A stretch of 64,000 nt of DNA from an uncultured Desulfosporosinus sp. (lineage in GTDB: Bacteria > Bacillota > Desulfitobacteriia > Desulfitobacteriales > Desulfitobacteriaceae). Numbering within the stretch: the stretch's first letter is position 1; each line of letters starts with the position of its first letter. Below the pieces are notes generated by a model that was not told the origin of the DNA, did no database searches, and saw only the letters and a list, made by a program, of their open reading frames with translations. The stretch is from positions 1-64,000 of the forward strand of contig CAKMJS010000029.1 in NCBI GenBank assembly GCA_927405585.1, read 5' to 3'. Shown here piece by piece: positions 42,784 to 51,486 of the stretch. Position numbers and translations under genes: made by a program.

Positions 42784-43110
42784 CTAGTAACGGCGCATCG
42801 ATTGGAAGCAATCGCGACAGTACACAGGTTTTTCGCCAGAAGGTTGGAAAGGAACTTCTGTTTGAACACCGCAACTTGCGCAGACAGCAGGGAACATTTG
42901 ACGCTGTGGGCGACTTCCATTACTACCGAAACTACCACCGCCGTAATTATTGCGGCCTCCACCGATTTGTTGCTTTCGAGCTTGTCGACAAGCTGGGCAA
43001 CGAGTTGGATCATTTTCAAATCCCTTTTCAGCATAGAAATCTTGTTCGCTAGCCGAAAAAACAAATTCCTGACTACAATCGCGGCATGTTAAAGTTTTGT
43101 CTTGAGCCAT
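42784..43110 (-). CDS. CxxC zinc-ribbon protein with Gly-rich linker
   Basis: A 108-residue protein with two Zn-ribbon halves. The first has CRDC and CPAC (LTCRDCSQEFVFSASEQDFYAEKGFENDPTRCPACRQARK in part), the second CASC and CRDC near the C-terminus, joined by a Gly/Asn/Ser linker (GGGRNNYGGGSFGSNGS). It resembles zinc-ribbon proteins annotated as CxxC-x17-CxxC or cold-shock-linked proteins. RNA binding is plausible from the RGG-like linker but is inference. Strong aggagg ribosome site. Confidence 0.85.
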   Translation of the reverse strand: MAQDKTLTCRDCSQEFVFSASEQDFYAEKGFENDPTRCPACRQARKQQIGGGRNNYGGGSFGSNGSRPQRQMFPAVCASCGVQTEVPFQPSGEKPVYCRDCFQSMRRY

Positions 43111-43120
43111 GATAACTCCT

Positions 43121-43185
43121 CCTTATTTGGTGTTCCTTGTACGCGTGGGATCCTCCATGAATTTTCATCCGTTCACCAAATAAGG
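43121..43185 (-). promoter_or_regulatory. 5'-UTR hairpin overlapping the ribosome site of the zinc-ribbon gene
   Basis: ccttatttggtg (43121-43132) pairs perfectly with caccaaataagg (43174-43185), a 12-bp stem with a 41-nt loop. The inner arm runs into the AGGAGG at 43118-43123, so folding could partly hide the ribosome site. A temperature- or protein-controlled switch is possible. Confidence 0.4.
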
Positions 43186-43366
43186 TCAGAATTCTGGATT
43201 CCAATTTTAGTTAGGCCCATGTCTTAACAAGCACAGGGTCAGTATAGCAGAGCGACTGCTCAGAAGCAAACTAAACTTTCTACAAAGTAATCACTTTCCG
43301 ACATATTTATTACACAAAGTATTAAAAATCTTCGGAAAGGTATTATAGCTATCATAAACGACAATA

Positions 43367-44359
43367 TCAAGTAATATTAACGGCACCGTTTGCGAGGATC
43401 TTCTTTAATTCCGTCTTATCCATCCCTTGCCCTAAAGCAATACTTAAAAACAAGCGCACCTTTTCCGTCGATAAATCAGCAGCAAACCAAGCCCCAACCT
43501 GTTCAAGGTCAGCTCCCCCACCAGGATATCCATAAACAGGGGCCGTACGTCCAAACAAACAGCGTGATGTAATGACGACTGGAATACCTCTTGCGATAAT
43601 CCTAGAAATACCGTTCATGAGTTGAGGTGGTAAATTGCCTCGACCAAAAGCTTCAATAACAAATGCTTCCGTTGAATCTTCGATCATTGCCTGCAATATA
43701 CTCGCATGCATTCCCGTATAAGCCTTACAGATTGCTACATTGGCTAGTTTCTTAGGAACTCCTAGTTTAACAGTGTGTTCTGGTTTGCGATGCCAAATGA
43801 CCTCACCTGTATCTATACTTCCTAAAGCTCCAATATCTCCCGAATCGAAGGCATCTACATGACTGGTATGCAATTTGCGGACATCACGAGCTGCGTTAAT
43901 TTCTTCATTGAGCGCAATGACCACTCCTCGATTTAGAGCCCGTGGATCTAAGGCTATCCTCATGGCATTATGCAAATTACGCGGCCCGTCTGAATCACTC
44001 TCAGAAGCATCTCTTTGGGAAGCGGTAAGAATCACAGGACGCGGATCTTTAATGGTAATATCTAAGAAATAAGCGGTTTCTTCAAGCGTATCTGTACCGT
44101 GTGTAATGATGACCCCTTTTAGGGAAGGATCATGTAAAAAGTGCTGCTCGACTTCCACTGCTAACGACATCATATGCATTGGGTCAATATTACAACTAGC
44201 AACATTACTTAATTCGCAAATTTCCCAATCAGTCTCTTGGGTGAGTCCAGGTAAACTGTCAATTAACTCGTGACCGCTCACAGCTGGAACTACTTTTCCT
44301 AACTCATCCTTACGCATAGCAATGGTCCCACCTGTGGCAATTAGTAGCACTTTATCCAT
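43367..44359 (-). CDS. ansA: L-asparaginase, type I-like
   Basis: A 330-residue amidohydrolase converting asparagine to aspartate and ammonia. The active-site threonines are present in ATGGTIA (residues 8-14) and HGTDTLEETAYFLD (87-100), with Lys in the DGPRNLHNAMRIAL region downstream. There is no signal peptide, so it is cytoplasmic. It overlaps nothing and follows an HD-domain gene by 6 bp on the same strand. Glutaminase side activity cannot be excluded. The gene symbol is by analogy. Confidence 0.9.
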   Translation of the reverse strand: MDKVLLIATGGTIAMRKDELGKVVPAVSGHELIDSLPGLTQETDWEICELSNVASCNIDPMHMMSLAVEVEQHFLHDPSLKGVIITHGTDTLEETAYFLDITIKDPRPVILTASQRDASESDSDGPRNLHNAMRIALDPRALNRGVVIALNEEINAARDVRKLHTSHVDAFDSGDIGALGSIDTGEVIWHRKPEHTVKLGVPKKLANVAICKAYTGMHASILQAMIEDSTEAFVIEAFGRGNLPPQLMNGISRIIARGIPVVITSRCLFGRTAPVYGYPGGGADLEQVGAWFAADLSTEKVRLFLSIALGQGMDKTELKKILANGAVNIT

Positions 44360-44365
44360 AACTCT

Positions 44366-44857
44366 TTACCCTTCCTTCAACTGACTAATTCCTAAAGTTG
44401 TTAATGCTTGCTTTAGTCTGTGGATATGATGAACTTTATCAATTTTCAGGCCATGCCAGTAACAATCTAATATATCTGCATCTTTAACAAGTTCCTCAAG
44501 TGGAGTTCCGATGTGTTCTTTCTTAGAATGGTTGATAACTGCTTGAACTATTTGTTCTCGCATCCCAATACTACCCTTCGCTTCGGCTAAGAAACTACGA
44601 GCAGGTTCCTCTCCTTTAGGTGCATGGTCAACTTGTCGACCTGATATCCAACGCCCAATATCGTGAAGTGCACAAGCCAAAGCTGCCTGTTCCGTGTCGA
44701 TATTTCGCTTTTCTGCTAACATTCGACCGATTTGAGCGCAACTTATGGCATGTGTTCTTTCCCATATAATTGGATAGTCACGTTCTAGCGCTTGCTCCTC
44801 CAAATAATTCATTAAACTGTAAATCCTTTGCAAGTCATTCATAAAATCTCTATTCAA
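44366..44857 (-). CDS. HD-domain hydrolase
   Basis: About 163 residues with the HD signature: ERTHAISCAQIGRMLA, ALACALHDIGRWISG and VKDADILDCYWHG. Each metal ligand (H, HD, D) is in place. The substrate is unknown. The start is uncertain: TTG 44857 has gaggtg 6 bp upstream; ATG 44842 is another choice, and the frame stays open to 44923 without a ribosome site. Upstream of and close to ansA, so a shared transcript is likely. Confidence 0.8.
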   Translation of the reverse strand: MNRDFMNDLQRIYSLMNYLEEQALERDYPIIWERTHAISCAQIGRMLAEKRNIDTEQAALACALHDIGRWISGRQVDHAPKGEEPARSFLAEAKGSIGMREQIVQAVINHSKKEHIGTPLEELVKDADILDCYWHGLKIDKVHHIHRLKQALTTLGISQLKEG

Positions 44858-44964
44858 TCTCAACACCTCAATTTTCCTTATTTTACCACAAAAGAAAAGA
44901 AAATTTTTATTCTTCCTCCTCATATCTTATCCTAGGAGTATTGCATCATAAGGAGGAGGTCTGT

Positions 44965-45945
44965 TTGAATTCAAATTGGACACCTATAGCTCGACGCCTT
45001 ATCAACAAACGCTTATGGATACTCGGTTATGTAACTGAGGATTTTCAAGGGGACTTGGGCTCGTTAAACTCACTTCAACAACACGGTTCACACATTGATG
45101 TTTATGCTGACTTTGCCTTTCAGCTTCAGCCTGATGGCCAGATCACCGGTCAAGTTAATAATCTGGCACTTCAAGAGGCCACTACACGAGGTATTGCACC
45201 CCTTATTCTTTTTCATAATTTTAACGGAACGATTTTTGATCCACTCCCACTGCGAACAGTCTTATCTTCCACAGCCTTGCAACGGAATACTATACGCCAA
45301 ATGATAAATTTGCTTCCAGCTAATGTGGCAGGATTACAAGTAGATTTCGAAGGCGTAGAAGCCCCTTACCGAATTCCATTTCTGACTTTTCTAGAGTCCT
45401 TAAGAGCTTCATTACATGAACGGGGGCTATTATTAACCATCGCTATCCCTGCAAAACGTTCAGAGTGGGAAGCACCAGGCTATGACTTTGCAGGAATTGG
45501 GCGTTTTTGTGATTCAATTACGTTGATGACTTATGACGAGCATTACTCTGGTGGTTCACCCGGTCCTATATCAAGTTTACCATGGATGACCGAAGCGCTC
45601 GACTATGCCATTCGTTATATTCCACGTGAAAAAATCCTATTGGGAATTCCTGTTTATGGTTACGATTGGTCCAGCGAACCCACTCGAATTGTACCAATGC
45701 GAGATATTCCAGAGTTAGTCGCTCGATCCAATGCACAAATCCTTTGGTCCGACCCTGCCGTCGAACCATATTTCTATTATTGGAAAGGACGAGTTAAACA
45801 TACAGTATGGTATGAAAATGAACTTTCTGCAAAAATTCGCCTCGGTTTTGTAAAAAGTTATCGACTAAGAGGAATTGCTATTTGGCGACTTGGTTATGAA
45901 ACTAATCGATTCTGGCAAGAGTTAACCAATAAACTCAATAAATAA
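44965..45945 (+). CDS. Glycoside hydrolase family 18 protein (YaaH/YdhD-like)
   Basis: A 326-residue GH18 barrel: LWILGYVTEDFQGDLGSLNSLQ, PLILFHNF, VAGLQVDFEGVE (the DxE motif with catalytic Glu), ITLMTYDEHYSGGSPGPISSLPWM and KILLGIPVYGYDW. This is the pattern of spore-cortex or cell-wall N-acetylglucosaminidases such as YaaH and YdhD, but no LysM repeat or signal peptide is seen, so it may act in the spore. TTG 44965 is the start, with aaggaggagg upstream. A terminator follows. Confidence 0.88.
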   Translation: MNSNWTPIARRLINKRLWILGYVTEDFQGDLGSLNSLQQHGSHIDVYADFAFQLQPDGQITGQVNNLALQEATTRGIAPLILFHNFNGTIFDPLPLRTVLSSTALQRNTIRQMINLLPANVAGLQVDFEGVEAPYRIPFLTFLESLRASLHERGLLLTIAIPAKRSEWEAPGYDFAGIGRFCDSITLMTYDEHYSGGSPGPISSLPWMTEALDYAIRYIPREKILLGIPVYGYDWSSEPTRIVPMRDIPELVARSNAQILWSDPAVEPYFYYWKGRVKHTVWYENELSAKIRLGFVKSYRLRGIAIWRLGYETNRFWQELTNKLNK

Positions 45946-45960
45946 GCAAAATATCACTTG

Positions 45961-46014
45961 GAACAAGTAGTTAAAGAGCATCTTCTCATGAGGATGTTCT
46001 TTAACTACTTGTTC
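45961..46014 (+). terminator. Rho-independent terminator
   Basis: A 22-bp stem with one G-T pair (gaacaagtagttaaagagca... with its inverse) and a 10-nt loop, 15 bp after the GH18 stop. Confidence 0.8.
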
Positions 46015-46073
46015 TTTAGAGATTTAGCACTTATTATTAAATTATCAAAATAATCAAAGGAAGTGAAGTTTTA

Positions 46074-46349
46074 ATGTACGAACTTTTAAATCATACTGAA
46101 AAATCTGTCCGCCAAGCACTTCAGGATTTTCTCGTGGAGAACATCCTACCATGCTCATGCGAACTATGTCAGGCGGATATTATGGCACTTGCGTTAAATC
46201 GATTGCCCGCCCATTACTATGTTTCTCAACGCGGTGAGATTATGACTCGGTGGGAATCCCAGTCCACTACAGACAAAGCCCGTATCATGGCCGATGTTGT
46301 CCGTGCAGTACAACAAGTAGGTGCTTCACCATCTCACCAACTCAAATAA
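46074..46349 (+). CDS. comFB: ComFB-family late-competence protein
   Basis: A 91-residue protein like ComFB: NHTEKSVRQALQDFLVE, then CSCELCQADIMALALNRLPAHYYVSQRGE, with the Cys triplet (C-S-C-E-L-C) conserved. ComFB in Bacillus lies in the comF operon, and a role as a cyclic-di-nucleotide-binding protein has been reported for relatives. comFA and comFC are not adjacent. It is preceded by aaaggaagtga. Confidence 0.85.
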   Translation: MYELLNHTEKSVRQALQDFLVENILPCSCELCQADIMALALNRLPAHYYVSQRGEIMTRWESQSTTDKARIMADVVRAVQQVGASPSHQLK

Positions 46350-46367
46350 TATATTACTCGTACCCTA

Positions 46368-46493
46368 TCAGATTTGGTCAGAATTAACTACAATAATGGC
46401 GGTCAATATAATGCTAACAAATACTGCCACTACTCTAAAAGGAGTGTCGATGGTCGGTCGTATGCTTACTTGCGTTAATTCTATGTCAACCAT
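46368..46493 (-). CDS. Small membrane protein, 41 residues
   Basis: Read by hand: ATG 46491-46493, TGA 46368-46370. It has aaggagga 5 bp upstream, one of the best ribosome sites in the region. The product starts MVDIELTQVSIRPTIDTPFR and continues as a membrane helix (VVAVFVSIILTAIIVV) ending NSDQI. A cytosolic amphipathic start and one helix suit a small regulator of a membrane complex. It is antisense to the 3' flank of comFB. No family recognised. Confidence 0.6.
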   Translation of the reverse strand: MVDIELTQVSIRPTIDTPFRVVAVFVSIILTAIIVVNSDQI

Positions 46494-46630
46494 GCCAGTT
46501 CCTCCTTGCAATATGAAAGACTTCTTTTACTTTCTATACTATGCAAAACTACCATCAATGGATTACAATTTCAATCATCTCTGATCCTTAACACACATAA
46601 CTAAAAGCATTATAAATGTCCAGAGATACA

Positions 46631-46658
46631 TTAGGGGCGCGATGCATCGTGCCCTTAA
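46631..46658. repeat. 28-bp palindrome, copy 1 of a REP-like motif
   Basis: ttaggggcgcgatgcatcgt continues to gcccttaa: a nearly perfect palindrome centred on ATGCAT, with GGGGC...GCCC arms. A related palindrome lies at 50601-50622. Such short iterated palindromes occur in several bacterial genomes. Confidence 0.5.
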
Positions 46659-46678
46659 TTCGAAATGAGGTGTAATTA

Positions 46679-47353
46679 GTGCTTAAGTCTGAAGACCTTC
46701 TGCGTTTTTCTCTATTCTCATCATTAACTCCTACGGACCTCTCTCTGTTGCTCCCTCATTTAAAAGAACGTCGCTACCGTCGTGGTCAATTATTATTTAT
46801 TGAGGGGGAGATTGGCTCGTCAGTATTTTTTGTCCTTTCTGGCCAAATTAAACTCAGTAAATCGACACCTAATGGGGATGAACAAATCCTCGATTGGTGC
46901 GGCCCCTATGAATGTTTAGCGGAGATTTTACTTCTTGAAGACGGCTCCTACCCAGCAACTGCTGAAGTCCTTCAAGACAGTACACTTTTAGTTCTACATA
47001 ACGAAGTGATGCCTAGCATACTGGAAGCTAGCCCTGCCCTTTCTGTCGCCCTCATACGCACTTTGAGCCGGCGTTTAAGACTTGCCCAAGAATTCATACG
47101 GATTTTAACTAACCGTTCTACTGCAGGAATACTTGCCGCACTTTTCCTAAGACTAGCCCAGCCTGCCAGTAAACCTGGCCAACCAATATTTGTTGATGCA
47201 TCCCTCACTCATCGCGACCTTGCCAGTATGATTGGAACAAGTCGAGAGTGTGTCAACCGTTCCATAAATGGATGGAAAAAATCTGGAATACTGAAGCTCG
47301 TCGACGATCGATTAGAAATTATCAAACCCTATGAATTAGCGGAATGGCCATAA
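46679..47353 (+). CDS. Crp/Fnr-family transcriptional regulator
   Basis: A 224-residue regulator with a cyclic-nucleotide-like sensor domain (RRYRRGQLLFIEGEIGSSVFFVLSGQIKLSKSTPNGDEQIL) and a C-terminal winged helix with LTHRDLASMIGTSRECVNRSINGWKKSGIL. The Fnr cluster cysteines are absent (the Cys residues do not sit in the N-terminal cluster pattern), and the cAMP-binding set is incomplete, so the ligand is unknown. GTG start with gaggtg upstream. Desulfitobacterium CprK-like regulators share this fold, but the match is only general. Confidence 0.85.
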   Translation: MLKSEDLLRFSLFSSLTPTDLSLLLPHLKERRYRRGQLLFIEGEIGSSVFFVLSGQIKLSKSTPNGDEQILDWCGPYECLAEILLLEDGSYPATAEVLQDSTLLVLHNEVMPSILEASPALSVALIRTLSRRLRLAQEFIRILTNRSTAGILAALFLRLAQPASKPGQPIFVDASLTHRDLASMIGTSRECVNRSINGWKKSGILKLVDDRLEIIKPYELAEWP

Positions 47354-47364
47354 GCCTAACCATT

Positions 47365-48207
47365 TTAGATTAAGGCTTCTGATCTTTCCAGTTGATTAAT
47401 TATGTGCCAGCAATCTTCCCAACTTATGTTTAACTGACGCCTCCAAAAAATCATGGTCGCTCGAGTTTTTTCACACGTTCGATCATTAAGCAGACTTTGG
47501 ATCGGAGGCTTTCCTCCCCAAGCTTTAATCCATTCTTGGTAACACTGAATTAGTTCAATCGATTGGCTTTTTAGATATCGCAGAGTATAGATACTTGTTA
47601 GCCAATGAACCGCCTCATCTTCGCCTCCCCTAGAATATACTTGCCCATCTAAGTCCTCTCCGGCGATTAAGAGGAGCAAAAATAAGAAGTGAACTCGCAC
47701 AGCCTGTCGTAAGGACTCAGGATTCATTTGGAGGATTTCCGCAAACCTACCCAAGGGTTTTAGAAATAGTTTAACGCATGGATCTCGATAGGTACAGACT
47801 CCGAAAGCAGATAGGGGAATCGGGAAAACTTCCTCTAGCCCACACTCTTTTAATTGATCCACTAAGTCTCGTTCAGCCTGAACTAACCTTTGTTCTCGGA
47901 TTGAAAGTTGGTCAGTCGTTTCTTTAAGGAAAGATTCCGCATCTCGGGGACGATCCGGTAGAGAATCTGCCCATTCGCGTAAGCGGGAGCGTCGGGGCAT
48001 TAGAATATCAATCAACGATCCCGTTTCTTGATGCAATAATTTGAAGCCTTGGCGGACCCGTTCGGGATCACGATATAATCCCCGCATTAACATTTCGGCC
48101 GCCCGTGGAATTTCCATTGATTCTTCAAACCGAATTAATGATTCTCCGTTTTTCTCTGGAAACTTGAGTCCCATCGCTTGCTCAATCTCTAATCGCAACG
48201 AAGACAC
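47365..48207 (-). CDS. Hypothetical 280-residue protein
   Basis: GTG start with ggagggg 6 bp upstream. Soluble, helical and mixed-charge, rich in Arg, Glu and Leu (MLMRGLYRDPERVRQGFKLLHQ, SRLREWADSLPDRPRDAESFLKETTDQL); a hydrophobic stretch VHFLFLLLLIAG near residue 185 is not clearly membranous. No motif recognised. It is convergent with the Crp-like gene and divergent from the helicase. Codon use is like its neighbours. Confidence 0.6.
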   Translation of the reverse strand: MSSLRLEIEQAMGLKFPEKNGESLIRFEESMEIPRAAEMLMRGLYRDPERVRQGFKLLHQETGSLIDILMPRRSRLREWADSLPDRPRDAESFLKETTDQLSIREQRLVQAERDLVDQLKECGLEEVFPIPLSAFGVCTYRDPCVKLFLKPLGRFAEILQMNPESLRQAVRVHFLFLLLLIAGEDLDGQVYSRGGEDEAVHWLTSIYTLRYLKSQSIELIQCYQEWIKAWGGKPPIQSLLNDRTCEKTRATMIFWRRQLNISWEDCWHIINQLERSEALI

Positions 48208-48291
48208 CGTGATCCCCTCCTAGTCTCAACCCTTGTCTCTAATTCCATCATATGGATTTCGAAGGGCATTCAGACCATTCTCCGCCTAAAG

Positions 48292-48320
48292 TTGACCATT
48301 AATCACCATTTTGTTAATAT
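48292..48320 (+). promoter_or_regulatory. Housekeeping-type promoter of the helicase gene
   Basis: TTGACC (48292-48297), a 17-bp spacer and TAATAT (48315-48320). Transcription would start near 48327, leaving a leader of about 27 nt. No clear ribosome site precedes ATG 48354. Confidence 0.55.
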
Positions 48321-48353
48321 AAGTAAAATGAAATCAGAAACGAGCTGACTCGC

Positions 48354-50603
48354 ATGGCTAACCGCACCTATCACCAATTCACACTCGACTCTTTTCAAGA
48401 AGAAGCACTGGATGCTATTGATGCCGGAAAATCAGTCATTGTTGCCGCTCCCACAGGGACTGGTAAAACGTTGGTTGCTGATTATTTAATCGAAAAAGCT
48501 ATGAATGAACACTTACGAGTGATCTATACCGCGCCCATCAAAGCGTTAAGTAATCAAAAATACAGAGACTTCAAAGCACAGTTTGGAGAAGAGGCAGTAG
48601 GCATCATGACTGGGGATGTTGTCCTTAATCCGACCGCCCCCCTCCTTATAATGACAACTGAAGTATTCCGCAACCAAGTCATCACGGAAGATCCTAATCT
48701 TGAGTTCGTTTCTCATATTGTTTTTGATGAAATTCACTGGCTTAATGACGAGGAACGCGGGACCGTATGGGAAGAGTCCATAATTCTTGCGCCGGCGAAA
48801 ATGAAGATCCTGGGATTAAGTGCTACCATCGCAAATGCTCAACATTTAGTTGATTGGATTAAATCCATACGGCATGAGGATGTTGCCCTTATCGAAGAAT
48901 CCAAACGAGTTGTTCCTTTAGAATACTTTTACTACACTAAAGACACTGGGCTTGTCGACTATGACCAACTTTGGCATTATTATCGCCAGAAGCTTAAAGA
49001 TCGGATTGATGATCAAAACCCCTTCGGACCTACTACTCACTTAGACCTCATTCGCGCGATTCAGCGTGAGCATCTTCCTGCATTATTTTTTGTTTTTAGC
49101 CGCAAGCAATGTGCTGTAAAAGCCATGGAATTATCGATGATTGCCAATTATTTAAGATCTCCAGAACGCCGAATTGTTGAACAGAAATTTCTAATGCTCT
49201 TTGGTCCCGAAATTGAATGGTCGTCCTCTACACGTCAGCTCAAGCGTTTATGTTCAAAAGGTATTGCCTATCATCATGCTGGTTTACTCCCTTCCCAAAA
49301 AGTCGTGGTGGAAGAACTCTTCTTACAACGCTTAATTAAAGTACTTTACTGCACCGAAACCTTTAGCGTTGGGATTAATTATCCCGTCAAAGCAGTTTGT
49401 TTTGACACGCTCAGCAAATATGATGGACACAACTTTCGTCCGCTTGCGAACCACGAATTTTTCCAAATGTCTGGCCGTGCTGGACGACGAGGCCTTGATG
49501 AAAAAGGTTATTCATTTGCTGTCGTAGATTTAGCCTATATGGAAAAAAGCCCACCCCCGAAATTCCAGTTAAATCGCCTTGAACCACTTACCAGTCAATT
49601 TAGACTGACCTACAATACAGTACTTAATCTCACGGCAACTCTGACCCAAAGCCAGATAGAAACTTATTTTCAGAAAAGTTTTGCGGCATATAGTTACCAC
49701 TTAAGCTCCAAGCATTTACATACCGAATTAACTGAAATCGAGCAACAGCTGGAAGGAGCTCAACATAACCTCTGCGAAGAAGTTGGAACGTTTATCTGTC
49801 CCTTGAAACATCACCCCAAACGAAAAGAATTTGAGAGACTTAAGAGAACATATAAGGCTCTAGGACCCCGCAAGCAAACTCGGGTTTACGGACGGGAAAT
49901 GGCTCGGAAAATTCGAGCCTGGGAGAAACTATTATCCCAAGCTCCAAAGAGTTGTCCCTCAGCACGACAAGATAGTTGTAAAAACCATAGCAAATCATAC
50001 TTAGCTATACAACAACGCCGCAAGGAGCTCCAAACGGCCCTAGCTGATCTTCCAGAGGAAAATGCCTTTCTACTTGAATTTGAATACAAGAAGAACCACC
50101 TTCGTCAAATAGGCTACTTACGAGAAGATGAACTCCTACCTCGTGGTACATGTGCGAGTCGTATATATGTACAAGAGCTCTTGGTAACAGAACTTATTTA
50201 CTCAGACATATTCAATCAAATTGATGACGATCAGCTTAATGCCTTGCTGTCGAGTATCGACTTCGAAGCACGCAAAAACGATGTGTTTCAGCGTGCTGGA
50301 GTTTTCGATTTAGCGCCAGTCAAAGATATTTGTGAGTATATCCAAAGCATTTGTGGTGAAGATGCCATTAGATACGACCCACGCGTGGCAGGAATTACCT
50401 ATGCTTGGAGCCAAGGCTCAACGTTCGTTGAAGTACAAGCATTATGTAATCTTGATGAGGGCGACATCATCAGTGTTTTTAGGCGAACTATCGATCTTCT
50501 GCGCCAGATGCGAGAAGCAACCAGCGATTCTGTCATGCGAACGCGTTTTAAAGCATGTATGACTAAGCTGGATCGAGATGAAGCCGCAATTATGGAACTG
50601 TAG
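48354..50603 (+). CDS. Ski2-like DEAD/DEAH-box helicase
   Basis: A 749-residue superfamily-2 helicase. Motifs in order: I APTGTGKT (about residues 31-38), Ia TAPIKALSNQK, II DEIH, III SATI, IV-VI including GIAYHHAGLLPSQK, TETFSVGINYP and QMSGRAGRRG. The N-terminal core resembles the Ski2/Mtr4-type (DSHCT) family. The C-terminal 280 residues have a Cys-containing stretch (QAPKSCPSARQDSCKNH) and no recognised domain. An RNA-processing role is inferred from the family. No companion gene adjoins. Confidence 0.88.
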   Translation: MANRTYHQFTLDSFQEEALDAIDAGKSVIVAAPTGTGKTLVADYLIEKAMNEHLRVIYTAPIKALSNQKYRDFKAQFGEEAVGIMTGDVVLNPTAPLLIMTTEVFRNQVITEDPNLEFVSHIVFDEIHWLNDEERGTVWEESIILAPAKMKILGLSATIANAQHLVDWIKSIRHEDVALIEESKRVVPLEYFYYTKDTGLVDYDQLWHYYRQKLKDRIDDQNPFGPTTHLDLIRAIQREHLPALFFVFSRKQCAVKAMELSMIANYLRSPERRIVEQKFLMLFGPEIEWSSSTRQLKRLCSKGIAYHHAGLLPSQKVVVEELFLQRLIKVLYCTETFSVGINYPVKAVCFDTLSKYDGHNFRPLANHEFFQMSGRAGRRGLDEKGYSFAVVDLAYMEKSPPPKFQLNRLEPLTSQFRLTYNTVLNLTATLTQSQIETYFQKSFAAYSYHLSSKHLHTELTEIEQQLEGAQHNLCEEVGTFICPLKHHPKRKEFERLKRTYKALGPRKQTRVYGREMARKIRAWEKLLSQAPKSCPSARQDSCKNHSKSYLAIQQRRKELQTALADLPEENAFLLEFEYKKNHLRQIGYLREDELLPRGTCASRIYVQELLVTELIYSDIFNQIDDDQLNALLSSIDFEARKNDVFQRAGVFDLAPVKDICEYIQSICGEDAIRYDPRVAGITYAWSQGSTFVEVQALCNLDEGDIISVFRRTIDLLRQMREATSDSVMRTRFKACMTKLDRDEAAIMEL

Positions 50604-50624
50604 GGGCATTCATGCATTGCCCAT
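50601..50624. repeat. Imperfect palindrome, copy 2 of the REP-like motif
   Basis: taggggcattcatgcattgc followed by cc, overlapping the helicase stop codon. The GGGGC...GCCC arms flank ATGCAT as in copy 1 at 46631-46658. Copy 2 has one mismatch in its inner stem. Confidence 0.45.
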
Positions 50625-50632
50625 ATCTTTAC

Positions 50633-50682
50633 GAAAATCAGAAGGGAAAAGCGAAATCGTTCGCTTTTCCCTTCTGATTTTC
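50633..50682. terminator. 22-bp perfect hairpin after the helicase gene
   Basis: gaaaatcagaagggaaaagc (plus ga) pairs perfectly with its inverse around the 6-nt loop aatcgt. It lies between the helicase and rubredoxin genes (convergent), so it may end both. No long T-run follows. Confidence 0.75.
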
Positions 50683-50752
50683 CGAATTAGAGTACGGGGA
50701 TCCATCCCACGTGAAGAAGTGGGAGTCTTACGATTGGATAAACTAATTTGAG

Positions 50753-50914
50753 TTACTCTGATACCTCAAACTCTTCTTTACCTACTCCACAAACTGGGCA
50801 AACCCAATCCTCCGGTATATCCTCAAAAGCTGTACCTGGTGCAACACCGGAGTCAGGATCCCCAACCGCTGGATCATAAACATAGCCACAAGCAGAACAA
50901 ACATACTTTTTCAT
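50753..50914 (-). CDS. Rubredoxin
   Basis: A 53-residue electron carrier with one Fe(Cys)4 centre. It reads [20 protein letters not shown], then [20 protein letters not shown] and [13 protein letters not shown]: CxxC at residues 6-9 and CPxC at 39-42, the classical rubredoxin spacing. The ATG has aggagggg upstream. Such proteins pass electrons to rubrerythrin, superoxide reductase or flavoproteins in anaerobes; none of these partners adjoins. Confidence 0.95.
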   Translation of the reverse strand: MKKYVCSACGYVYDPAVGDPDSGVAPGTAFEDIPEDWVCPVCGVGKEEFEVSE

Positions 50915-51012
50915 AGAACCCCTCCTAATTTGATTAATTGAAATTAATATTAGTTTAACATCTTTTAAATACTATAGCAAATGCTGTAGACTACTCTTAT
51001 CACTTTTGGATA

Positions 51013-51465
51013 CTAGCTTAACGATCCGCTATATAATGAAATGTTGTATTCCATTACAACATAGCGACGAAAATTCTCCACGCAATGACATGGCTCCAAG
51101 TGATCGCAAAAACCAACTTCCAGTTTACCAATTAAATGATGGTGCAAAATATGTACATTGACGTATAAGTGATTTACTCGCTCACTGACTGCTAAATAGT
51201 GGCGTGTAGTGAAATACACTAAAACGAGCATTACCGTGCTCATAATTAATCCGCTTCCTGGTAATAACCAAGGAAGAAATAAAATCGATAACACTAGCAC
51301 TAAAAGAATAAATAACTCAAGTGTTTCTTGCAATTTAGCCGTTTTCCATGCGTAATAACGCCCAAGAAATTCACTGAATAACTGAGCCATACGTAAGGAG
51401 AGAACTGGCAAATTTTGATGTCCTTTCGTTTTAAATATAGGTTGGCAAAGTATCCCCACTCTCAT
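51013..51465 (-). CDS. Hypothetical protein with two membrane helices
   Basis: 150 residues. A basic N-terminus precedes two adjacent hydrophobic helices (LELFILLVLVLSILFLPWLL and GLIMSTVMLVLVYFTT), then a soluble C-terminus rich in His and Cys (YVNVHILHHHLIGKLEVGFCDHLEPCHCVENF in part), a possible metal site. Start at ATG 51465 after aaggggc. The gene lies 21 bp beyond the HAD hydrolase in the same direction, so they probably share a transcript. No family recognised. Confidence 0.55.
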   Translation of the reverse strand: MRVGILCQPIFKTKGHQNLPVLSLRMAQLFSEFLGRYYAWKTAKLQETLELFILLVLVLSILFLPWLLPGSGLIMSTVMLVLVYFTTRHYLAVSERVNHLYVNVHILHHHLIGKLEVGFCDHLEPCHCVENFRRYVVMEYNISLYSGSLS

Positions 51466-51486
51466 CCGCCCCTTCAGTCCAGCAGA

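Noticed and set aside
46321-46584. Plus-strand frame after comFB
   Set aside because: It lacks a ribosome site and is antisense to the better supported 41-residue gene.
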